In this document: positions 57,198 to 64,000 of the stretch, piece by piece
How the letters are laid out: every line of letters starts with the position of its first letter
Numbering within the stretch: position 1 is the stretch's first letter
Source of the DNA: Microbacterium suwonense
GTDB taxonomy: Bacteria; Actinomycetota; Actinomycetes; Actinomycetales; Microbacteriaceae
Direction: 5' to 3'
Length of the DNA: 64,000 nucleotides
Assembly: GCF_030296555.1 (NCBI RefSeq)
Contig: NZ_AP027728.1
Coordinates: forward strand, 1,674,001 to 1,738,000
Position numbers and translations under genes: made by a program
Notes under the pieces: generated by a model
The model's input: the letters and a program-made list of their open reading frames with translations, nothing else
The model's database searches: none
Told to the model about the DNA's origin: nothing

Positions 57198-58991
57198 GTG
57201 CCCCAGCCTGAACCGCTCTCCCGTCGCGCACGCCGTTCAAAGGTTCGCGTGTCGAAGCGCCGCCGCACGATCATCTGGTGGTCCGTCGCTGGTGTGCTTG
57301 TCGTGCTGCTGGCCGTCGGCGGCCTGGCCGGAAAGCGCGTCTACGACCAGGCAATAGGGGTGCGTGGACATCTCGAGGCGGCCATGACCGAGGTGCAGAG
57401 CGTGCAGAAGGCGGTACTAGCGGGCGATTCGGCCACGGCAACGGTCGCAGCCGATCGGCTCAGCGTGCACACAGCAGCGGCCGTGAGCGGCTCACAGGGG
57501 CGCCTGTGGAGCCTGGGCGCGGCGCTGCCGTTCGTCGGCTCGAACCTCACAGCAGTCAGCCAGGTGGCGCGCGTGACCGACGGTCTGGCGCGCGACGTGG
57601 TCACGCCGGCGTCGAGGGTGAATCTGAAGTCTCTGGTGCCCGAGGGCGGCCAGGTGGATATAAAACAACTGTCGAGCCTGTCTGATCTGCTCGACACCGT
57701 TTCGCAGGGCCTCGACACGGCGAAGAAAGACATCGGCAAGGTCGACCGGTCGGCGCTGATCGGACCGGTGGCCAACGGCGTGAAAAGGCTCGATGACTCG
57801 CTCGAGAAGCTGCAGCCATACATCCAGCCTGCGAAGGACGTGCTGAGCGTGCTGCCGGATGCCCTGGGCGCCAGCGGCCCGCGCAACTACCTGCTGATGT
57901 TCCAGGGCAACTCCGAAGCCCGCAGCCTTGGCGGGAACGCCGCCGTCGACATCGTGCTGCGCGCCGAGGACGGTCGGCTCAGCATCATCCAGACGGCCAA
58001 CAGCCAGGAATTCCACGGCCCGTCCGCGGAGCCTGTCGCGCCACTCGATCCCGAGGCTGTCGCGATCTACGGGGACAAGATCGGTCACTACGTACCTGAT
58101 TTCACGATGGTGCCCGACTTTCCGACGGCAGCGAAGATCTTCGACGGGTGGTGGAAGCGCGAGTTCGACACACCGTACAACGCGGTCATGTCCGTCGACC
58201 CCGTGGCGCTCTCGTACATCCTCGGTGCCACGGGTCCGGTGACACTCCCGACTGGCGATGTCCTCTCTGCAGACAACGCGGTTTCGCTGCTGCTGAACGA
58301 GGTCTATTTCCGTTACTCGGATCCTGAAGCGCAGAACATGTTCTTCGGGGCAGCCGCCGACGCAGTGTTCACAGCAGTCACCAGTGGCAAAGCAGCCCCG
58401 CTCGCACTTGTCTCGGCCGTGGTGAAGAGTGCGGACGAGGGCCGGTTGCTGTACACCTCATCAGACGCCAAGGAAGCTGCACTCGTCGCTCCGCTGAGAA
58501 TGAGCGGGGTGATGCCACATGACAACACAGAGAAGACCGTCGTTGGCGCCTACGTGAACGACAACACCGGCTCTAAGAAGAGCTATTACCTCGACTTGGC
58601 GGTGTCAGCATGTGCTACCGACAGCACAGTGAAGACGCACACTGAGCTGACGTCGAGTTTGACTGCAGATGAGGCAAAGAGGCTTCCGTACTACATCACA
58701 GGTGGCTACTTCGCGCCAAGCGACATCAGCAGCTACGTCGTACTGTATGGGCCGGTCGGCGCGACGTTGCAAAGCATCACTTTGGACGGACGACCCGCAT
58801 CAGTTCTGAGCTCTGGACAACACTTAGGACGCCCAGCGGTGAAGGTCGAAGTCTTCAACCATCTGACGAGCACACACTCGCTGGATGCGGCATACAGCAT
58901 GCCAGCAGGTACCCAGGGGCCACTGTCGATATGGCACACGCCAATGGTCAGAGCAACGCCAATCAGCACCAACGACACGTGCGCTGGCTGA
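57198..58991 (+). CDS. DUF4012-family membrane protein
   Basis: 597 residues. A basic N-terminus, one helix (IIWWSVAGVLVVLLAVGGLAG), a coiled region to about 230, then the DUF4012 core (RNYLLMFQGNSEARSLGGNAA, DFTMVPDFPTAAKIFDGWWK, NAVMSVDPVALSYILGATGPV). The family is common in actinobacterial polysaccharide clusters; function unknown. GTG 57198 follows TAGGCT by 6 nt. The last 700 nt are distinctly less GC-rich than the first part. Confidence 0.88.
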   Translation: MPQPEPLSRRARRSKVRVSKRRRTIIWWSVAGVLVVLLAVGGLAGKRVYDQAIGVRGHLEAAMTEVQSVQKAVLAGDSATATVAADRLSVHTAAAVSGSQGRLWSLGAALPFVGSNLTAVSQVARVTDGLARDVVTPASRVNLKSLVPEGGQVDIKQLSSLSDLLDTVSQGLDTAKKDIGKVDRSALIGPVANGVKRLDDSLEKLQPYIQPAKDVLSVLPDALGASGPRNYLLMFQGNSEARSLGGNAAVDIVLRAEDGRLSIIQTANSQEFHGPSAEPVAPLDPEAVAIYGDKIGHYVPDFTMVPDFPTAAKIFDGWWKREFDTPYNAVMSVDPVALSYILGATGPVTLPTGDVLSADNAVSLLLNEVYFRYSDPEAQNMFFGAAADAVFTAVTSGKAAPLALVSAVVKSADEGRLLYTSSDAKEAALVAPLRMSGVMPHDNTEKTVVGAYVNDNTGSKKSYYLDLAVSACATDSTVKTHTELTSSLTADEAKRLPYYITGGYFAPSDISSYVVLYGPVGATLQSITLDGRPASVLSSGQHLGRPAVKVEVFNHLTSTHSLDAAYSMPAGTQGPLSIWHTPMVRATPISTNDTCAG

Positions 58992-59080
58992 CGGGACTGC
59001 TGCACGGATAGGTGACAGTTTGTAGTCACGCCGCCAGTGCGACGGTCGTGTTCATGATGGTCTCGAATTCGATGGGAGCT

Positions 59081-59821
59081 TGACCCGGTTTCCCGGACAC
59101 CAAATTTGAGGCGATGATCGTCTCAGAGAGGAGTCCGTGAGATGCCTGCTGCTCACCCGCCGGAGTTCCGACGTCGAGCCCTGGACCTGGTTGCCCAGGG
59201 CGCCGCGGTCGCGCAGACTGCCCGTGATCTCGGAATTAGTGAGTCCTGCCTGCGCAACTGGATGAACCGTGACGCGGTCGACTCCGGCCGTAAGGCCGGT
59301 GTCACGACTGACGAGCACAAAGAGCTCGTCGAACTGCGCCGTCGGAACCGTGTGCTGAAGATGGAGATCGAGATCCTCAAGCGCGCGTCGGCGTACTTCG
59401 CGAGGGAGAACGTGCTCCCAAAATAGGGTTCCGGCTGGTCCAGGAGCTCGCCGCTGACGGTTATCCCGTCGCGGTGGCCTGCCGGTTCCTGAAGATCTCG
59501 AGGTCCGGCTACTACGAGTGGGTGGGCCGGCCGCCGTCACCGCGGACGATCGCTGATGAGGCACTCACAGCGACGATCCGGCAAGTTCACCGTGACTCCC
59601 GCGGCACCTATGGAGCCCCGCGGGTGCTCGCTGAGCTGCGGCTCGGACTCGGCATTCATGTCGGCAAGAAGCGCGTCGCCCGGCTGATGCGCCTCGATGG
59701 CCTGACCGGGGTGTCGCATCGGCGCAAACGCCGTGGATGGAAACCCGACACCGCGACTCATGAGGATCTCGTGAAGCGGCAATTCCGGGCGGATGCACCG
59801 AACCGGCTCTGGTTCTGCGAC
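59081..59821 (+). mobile_element. IS3-family element 1, left part (interrupted)
   Basis: A complete orfA and the first half of orfB. The orfB frame stops at the first catalytic Asp (RLWFCD) exactly where the terminal repeat of a second IS3 element begins. The left end is guessed at TGACCCGGTTTCCC, which looks like an IS3 terminus. The second half of orfB reappears near 62606-62902. Confidence 0.65.
59142..59426 (+). CDS. IS3-family transposase OrfA
   Basis: 94 residues with the HTH_Tnp_1 helix-turn-helix (QTARDLGISESCLRNWM) and C-terminal leucine zipper (ELVELRRRNRVLKMEIEILKRASAYF). OrfB lies in the -1 frame, as in IS3 programmed frameshifting; CCAAAATAG at the stop is a plausible slip site. 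Confidence 0.92.
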   Translation: MPAAHPPEFRRRALDLVAQGAAVAQTARDLGISESCLRNWMNRDAVDSGRKAGVTTDEHKELVELRRRNRVLKMEIEILKRASAYFARENVLPK

Positions 59822-59824
59822 TGA
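59474..59824 (+). pseudogene. IS3-family transposase OrfB, N-terminal half
   Basis: The frame is open from about 59427. HTH_21 region HRDSRGTYGAPRVLAEL and KRVARLMRLDGLTGVSHRRKR are typical. It is cut at WFCD and reaches TGA provided by the terminus of the inserted element. Loses two of the three DDE residues. Confidence 0.88.
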
Positions 59825-59869
59825 ATCGGCCTGACTTTCGTTCCGTTCTTCAAGCAAGGATGGAACTCG

Positions 59870-60175
59870 ATGAATACGAAGTACTCGCCGGAGATGCGTG
59901 AGCGGGCGTTGCGGATGCTCGCGGAGACGCGGCCGTCGCACCCGACGATGATGAGCGCGGTCCGTCACGTGGCCGGTCTGCTCGGGATGAGCCCGGAGAC
60001 GCTGCGGCTCTGGCAGCGTCGCTACGAGGTCGACGCGGGCGTGAAGCCTGGGCTCACGACCGATGCGGCGGCGGAGATCAAGCGACTGCAGAAGGAGAAC
60101 GCCGAGCTGCGGAAGACGAACGAGATCCTCAAGGCTGCGAGCGTGTTTTTCGCGAAGGAGCTCGACCGCCCCTGA
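59870..60175 (+). CDS. IS3-family transposase OrfA (element 2)
   Basis: 101 residues: SPEMRERALRMLAE, a helix-turn-helix around GLLGMSPETLRLWQRR and the zipper EIKRLQKENAELRKTNEILKAASVFF. OrfB follows in the -1 frame. Confidence 0.92.
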   Translation: MNTKYSPEMRERALRMLAETRPSHPTMMSAVRHVAGLLGMSPETLRLWQRRYEVDAGVKPGLTTDAAAEIKRLQKENAELRKTNEILKAASVFFAKELDRP

Positions 60176-60180
60176 CCGAG

Positions 60181-60873
60181 ATGATCCGGTTCATCACTGA
60201 GTACCGGGATCGTTTCGGGGTCGAGCTCATCTGCCGGGTGCTGCGCCCGGCGGTTCAAGGGTTCCTCACCTCCCGCGGCTATCGCGCCGCCGTCGGTCGT
60301 GCGCCGTCAGCGCGTCGACTGCGCGACGACCTCCTCGTGCCGGAGGTCGCCCGGCTGCATGCGGAGAACTACGGCGTCTACGGGCGACGGAAGATGCACG
60401 CGCTGATGCGTCGGCAAGGTTGGGACATCGGCCGCGACCAGACCGCGCGGCTGATGCGGCTCGCCGGGGTCCGAGGCGTGCGCAAGTCGAAGCGGGTGTT
60501 CACCACGAAGACCGATCGGACGCAGACTCTGCCGCAGGATCTCGTGAACCGGAGGTTCACGGCCGACGGCCCGCGCCGGCTCTGGGTCTGCGACGTGACC
60601 TACGTCGCGACATGGTCCGGGTTCGCCTACGTCGCGTTCGTCACCGACGTCTACTCAAGGCGCATAGTGGGATGGAACGTCGCCGCCACGCTCAAGGCCG
60701 AGATCCTGCCGCTGCAGGCCCTCGATATGGCCGCGTGGGACGCTGGCGGCGACCTCACCGGGCTGACCCACCACTCGGACCACGGCTCGAACTACATGGC
60801 GATGGTCTACACCGACCGGATCGTCGAACTCGGCGCCGTCCCCTCCACCGGAACCGTCGGCGACTCGTTCGAC
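60181..60873 (+). pseudogene. IS3-family transposase OrfB (element 2), N-terminal part
   Basis: HTH_21 (ENYGVYGRRKMHALMRRQGW), first Asp in RRLWVCDVTYV, second Asp in HHSDHGSNYM. It is cut within VGDSFD|, and the partner half NAMAEAVNNLYKTEL begins at 62197 in the same frame, so removing 60874-62196 restores the gene. Confidence 0.9.
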
Positions 60874-60904
60874 TGTGAGAGTGTCGAGTACCTCCTGGCG
60901 GCCT

Positions 60905-61104
60905 GACTCTTGCTGACGACTGACCTCGAAGTCTGGGTGTCCTTGCTGTTGATCTGTCGTCCGTCAGGAGGCGCATCACCTTCGTGGTGCTGGCCGGGCG
61001 GGCGTGACCTCATAGGAGCCTGATCGCAACAGTCCCATCACAGTCCCGTCCACCCGACCGGCCAGTGTCACTCACCCTGTCCTGATCTGGTTGGAGCGAG
61101 CACT
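60905..61104 (+). ncRNA. Candidate IS110 bridge RNA region (left end)
   Basis: The about 200 nt between the element's left end and the transposase start are non-coding and structured: CTGACG (60913) pairs with CGTCAG (60962), and CATCAC/GTGGTG forms a tight hairpin near 60974-60989. IS110-group elements are known to carry a guide (bridge) RNA in this position. Boundaries and loops are not resolved. Confidence 0.5.
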
Positions 61105-62180
61105 ATGAGCATGCAGCATGTCCCCCTCACCGTCGAGTCGTTGTCGGCGTCGACACTCACAAACACGTCCACGTCGCCGTCGCGATCGATGAGCTCGGCG
61201 CGGTCCTGGATCGCCGGTCTTTCGCGGCGGATTCCGGTGGATACGGTCAGCTGATCGACTGGGGCGAGTCGTTCGGTGGGAAGCTCACGTTCGGTATCGA
61301 AGGCACCGGTTCCTATGGCGCAGGCCTGGCCGGCGCAGTGCGCCGTCGTGGAATCGGGACGCTGGAGGTGATGAGAACGGACCGTCGCGACCGGCGGTTG
61401 CGAGGCAAGTCCGACACGATCGATGCCGAGAATGCAGCCAGGGCAGTTCTCGCGGGCCTGGCCACGGCCATCCCGAAGTCAGCTGACGGAACCGTGGAGA
61501 TGATCCGTCAGATCAAGGTCGCCAAGGACATCGCCGTCAAGGCGCGAACATCCGCGATGATCAGCCTCAAGCAGGTCATCGTGAATGCCCCTGATGATCT
61601 GCGTCAGGAGCTGCAGCCGCTATCGAAGATGGCGCTCATTCACCGTTGCGCGGCGCTTCGTCCGGGCCAGGTGACCACGATCATCGCGTCGACCAAGCAC
61701 ACGTTGCGGTCGATCGCTCGTCGGTGGGAAGTACTGGATGCCGAGATCTCCGGGCATGAGAAGCTCCTGGCAGAGCTGACCGCGCAGATCGCTCCCGACC
61801 TCGCGAAAGCCTTTGCGGTCGGTCCTGACACCGCGGCCGAGATGCTGATCGTCGCCGGCGACAATCCGGAACGGATCCGTTCGGAGGCCGCGTTCGCCAG
61901 GCTCTGCGGTGTCGCCCCGATCCCCGCATCGTCGGGGATGACCACCCGACACCGGCTCAATCGGGGCGGTCACCGGCAAGCGAACGCCGCGCTCTACCGT
62001 GTCGTCATCGTTCGCATGCAGCACCACGAACCCACCAAGGCTTACGTCGCCCGCCGGATCACCGAAGGAAAGACGAAGTCTGAGATCATCCGGTGTCTGA
62101 AACGACTCCTCGCCCGCGAAATCTGGGCCGCGATGCGCCCCATCCGCGAATCCCGACCACCTCTCCAAATCGCGGCTTGA
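61105..62180 (+). CDS. IS110-family transposase (frameshifted near its start)
   Basis: ATG 61105 (MSMQHVPPHRR) joins the main frame if one C is added to CCCCC 61122-61126, giving about 358 residues. The RuvC-like DEDD domain shows VVVGVDTHKHVHVAV, GIEGTGSYG, DTIDAENAARAV; the C-terminal Tnp domain has the catalytic-Ser region GVAPIPASSGMTTRHRLNRGGHRQAN. If the lost base is real the element is inactive. Confidence 0.9.
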
Positions 62181-62196
62181 CAGATATAGGAGCATC

Positions 62197-62430
62197 AACG
62201 CGATGGCCGAGGCGGTGAACAACCTCTACAAGACCGAGCTCATCCGTCAGCGCGGCCCCTGGCGGACAGTCGAGCAGGTCGAGCTCGCGACCCTCGAATG
62301 GGTGTGGTGGTGGAACAACTCACGGCTCCACGGAGAGCTCGACATGCGCACCCCCATCGAGGTCGAGGACGCGTACTACGCTGGCCAAGAATCAGGCCAA
62401 CCGGCACCTGCCGGACAAGGCTCCCGATAG
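62197..62430 (+). pseudogene. IS3-family transposase OrfB (element 2), C-terminal part
   Basis: NAMAEAVNNLYKTELIRQ with the catalytic Glu of DDE in AEAVNN, then WWNNSRLHGELDMRTPIEVE and a TAG whose last base is the first base of the right terminal repeat. Continues the fragment ending at 60873. Confidence 0.9.
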
Positions 62431-62452
62431 GAACGAAAGTCAGGCCGATTCA

Positions 62453-62563
62453 CACCTCCGCGGCTCCGCGCTCGGCTTCCGCAATCTCACCAACTACGTC
62501 GCCCGGTCGCTGCTCGAAGCCGGAGGCTTCAGACCCGCACTACACCCTTGATTACGAAGAGCC
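62453..62563 (+). mobile_element. ISL3-family right-end remnant
   Basis: 33 codons of an ISL3 transposase C-terminus (RGSALGFRNLTNYVARSLLEAGG, then RPALHP and stop at 62551) followed by GATTACGAAGAGCC, the complement of the GGCTCTTC-type ISL3 terminus. The rest of the element is missing. Confidence 0.75.
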
Positions 62564-62605
62564 GCTTTACTGAAAGCCTCGTGATCAACGTGTTGCGACG
62601 ACTGC

Positions 62606-62902
62606 TGGAATCCAAGCGAAGGACGGGTGGGTCTATTGCGCCGCCGTGATCGACGCGTTCAGCCGCCGGATCGTGGGGTGGTCGATCTCGGACCGGATCA
62701 CCGCCGAGATCGTCGTCGACGCGCTCGAAATGGCCCGGTGGCGGCGCCGCCCCGCACCCGGAACCGTGGTCCACGCAGACAGAGGAGCTCAATACACCTC
62801 CTGGCTCTTCGGGCATCGGCTCCGTCAGGCCGGCCTGCTCGGCTCGATGGGCAGAGTCGCGTCCAGCGTCGACAACGCGCTCATCGAGAGCTTCTGCCCA
62901 CG
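62606..62902 (+). pseudogene. IS3-family transposase OrfB (element 1), C-terminal part
   Basis: GWVYCAAVIDAFSRRIVGWSISD, the second catalytic Asp in VVHADRGAQYTS and the Glu in NALIESF complete the fragment ending at 59821. It is cut after ESFC by the IS256 remnant. Confidence 0.85.
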
Positions 62903-63268
62903 CGCGGTGAACGACAGCACGATCTCGTCAATCCCATCCAGTCGGCGATGCCGCTTGCGGACGATCTTCGGCTCAAATGAACCGTCCCGATCCCCGGGGA
63001 CGTCGATCTACACCACCGTCTTAGACCTGGTGCCGTTGCGCGCGTTCTCGTTGTCGGAGCCCTGGTGCTTCTCGTAACCGAGGTGCTCGGTCATCTCAGC
63101 TTCCAGCGCGGTCTCCAGCACCGTCTTGGTCAGCCCACCCAGTAAGCGTCCCGGCGTGCCAAGGCTGACACCTTGCTCCCTCGCTTGCGTGAGCAGCAGC
63201 TCCGCGACCTGTTTATCATCGATGATCTCTCCCGTCACAGGATAGATAATCTCGATGGGCTGGGTCAT
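62903..63268 (-). pseudogene. IS256-family transposase, N-terminal remnant
   Basis: Starts TQPIEIIYPVTGEIIDDKQVAELLL, with LETALEAEMTEHLGYEKH and RNGTRSKTVV, all typical of actinobacterial IS256 transposases. A TAG follows KTVV where the family continues with about six residues; homology resumes at IDVPGDRDGSFEPKIVRKR and is lost at 62903. Both a small deletion and truncation have inactivated it. Confidence 0.88.
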
Positions 63269-63579
63269 TGCCTTTCCTTTCGGTCAGCCAGTCTCAGATC
63301 CACTGTTTTTCTGACAGCCTCTGGTCACGCGCCGGATGGGCAGGCAGGGCATGACACGCCCGAACCCATCCACACGTTTTGGCCTATAAGCCGCAAGTTC
63401 CACCCCAGAGGAGCGGGAAAGAGCTGTCGCTCCCTCGCGCGCCGTGCTCGAAATCTCCAGAACGAGCGTCGGCTACTCGATCATCCGTACTTCAAGCATA
63501 TCAACAACCTCTCATATGCCAGGACGCACCGATAATACCAACACCACTGACGCAATCTCGGTAGTTCTCAATTGGACAC
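63269..63579. other. Gap between IS256 remnant and polymerase gene
   Basis: The first 50 nt probably contain the left terminus of the IS256 element (a CAGAAAAACAGTGGATCTGAGAC stretch read leftward in parts). The rest is of lower GC and shows no gene I can support. Confidence 0.4.
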
Positions 63580-64000
63580 TCACGCGATTGATATACGCCC
63601 GTCATCGACCGCATCCGTCGCGACAGGAAGTGCGGTTCGATGGCTCAGGCGCTCCCAGACTACCAGCGCGAATACCAACGGTATGAGCGCAGCGAATGCC
63701 GCTACATGCAGAACGACAAGTAATACGAGAATCACCGTCAGACCGGCACGCGGCAACGCATCACGAACACGGTTCGCCCACCTGCACATAAATCCAAGGA
63801 GCAGGGGCGCAACTGCATACCCCGCGACCCCGATATTACTAATCCATTCTTCATACCAACTGGTTGTGATCCCGTATCCCCAAAGTTGAGGCGGCGATAG
63901 GAAGACTGCCGATGTAAAGTACTGAGAATAGGGCAAGGGTTTCTCGGGCCAAATAGCGCGCGGAACAAGTTGCCCAACATATAGAGGCAATGTTGTTCCC
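63580..64000 (-). CDS. Wzy-like polysaccharide polymerase, C-terminal part (runs off the window)
   Basis: The frame is open to the window edge, about 140 codons seen. Helices near VAGYAVAPLLLGFMCRW and AGLTVILVLLVVLHVAAFAALIPLVFALVVW follow an outward loop with PRAIWPEKP, a motif common in oligosaccharide repeat-unit polymerases. GC is clearly lower than in the flagellar island, as expected for exchangeable polysaccharide genes. Assignment to Wzy rests on this motif and topology. Confidence 0.6.
   Translation of the reverse strand, partial: GTTLPLYVGQLVPRAIWPEKPLPYSQYFTSAVFLSPPQLWGYGITTSWYEEWISNIGVAGYAVAPLLLGFMCRWANRVRDALPRAGLTVILVLLVVLHVAAFAALIPLVFALVVWERLSHRTALPVATDAVDDGRISIA

Larger units (their letters stand above)
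60874..62196 (+). mobile_element. IS110-family element inserted in IS3 OrfB
   Basis: 1323 bp, delimited by the exact in-frame split of the host transposase. No terminal inverted repeats and no target duplication, both normal for IS110. It has 231 nt of non-coding left end and one transposase. Confidence 0.85.
59822..62452 (+). mobile_element. IS3-family element 2 with intact terminal inverted repeats, carrying an IS110 insertion
   Basis: Bounded by TGAATCGGCCTGACTTTCGTTCC (59822-59844) and its exact complement (62430-62452), a 23-bp perfect inverted repeat ending in TG/CA. Without the 1323-bp IS110 insertion the element would be 1308 bp. No target duplication is visible, because the right flank is a different IS remnant. 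Confidence 0.88.

Noticed and set aside
61338..62180. A shorter IS110 transposase starting at GTG 61338
   Set aside because: It would lack the DEDD Asp in GVDTHKH; restoring one base in the CCCCC run joins the full N-terminus.

Overview
The window looks like a chromosome segment of a high-GC, Gram-positive actinobacterium, most probably a Microbacteriaceae member close to Microbacterium. Codon use is strongly GC-biased, groES stands alone behind two CIRCE operators, many genes have a TAnnnT -10 box about 6 nt before the start codon with no leader, and the flagellar set lacks the outer-membrane ring genes flgH and flgI.

Layout. 0-7.5 kb: rarD end, groES, a THUMP-like methyltransferase, then a leftward tsaB-rimI-tsaD operon that continues through overlapping stops and starts into three small membrane proteins. 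7.7-12.7 kb: a processive GT2 glycosyltransferase coupled to a GH18-like secreted protein, and a response regulator. 13.2-20 kb: tsaE-alr, acpS, a DUF559/AbiEi-like gene between two matching palindromes, glmS and coaA. 20.1-25.5 kb: histidine kinase, degenerate GGDEF membrane protein, a second response regulator and a second GT2. 25.7-51.6 kb: a flagellar island (fliW, flgL, flgK, flgN leftward; fliA, fliC, fliD, fliS, flgBC, fliEFGHIJK, flgDE, flbD, motAB, fliMNOPQR, flhBA, csrA rightward). 51.6-59 kb: cell-envelope and polysaccharide genes (two LMW-phosphatase/VanZ pairs, LCP ligase, galE, DUF4012). 59-63.3 kb: nested and broken insertion sequences (two IS3, IS110, ISL3, IS256). The right edge enters a lower-GC Wzy-like polymerase.

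How it works together. Five promoters with the same architecture (CTWACGNC, exactly 12 nt, GCCGATAG) precede flgN, fliC, flgB, flbD-motAB and fliM, so FliA probably drives nearly the whole island. The fliC leader has a hairpin with GGA in its loop plus GGA in the Shine-Dalgarno. With fliW and csrA in the same island this matches the CsrA-FliW control of flagellin translation known from Bacillus subtilis.

Two cautions and one oddity. Sixteen sites have a single base missing, nearly all in or beside short G or C runs, each breaking an otherwise intact gene; this looks like uncorrected homopolymer error, and I annotate those genes as full-length with a frameshift. A family of roughly 50-bp GTGTCAC...GYGMCAC boxes (11 copies at four loci, often in units of 95 bp) fills intergenic space and once lies inside a gene; I do not recognise it as a described element.
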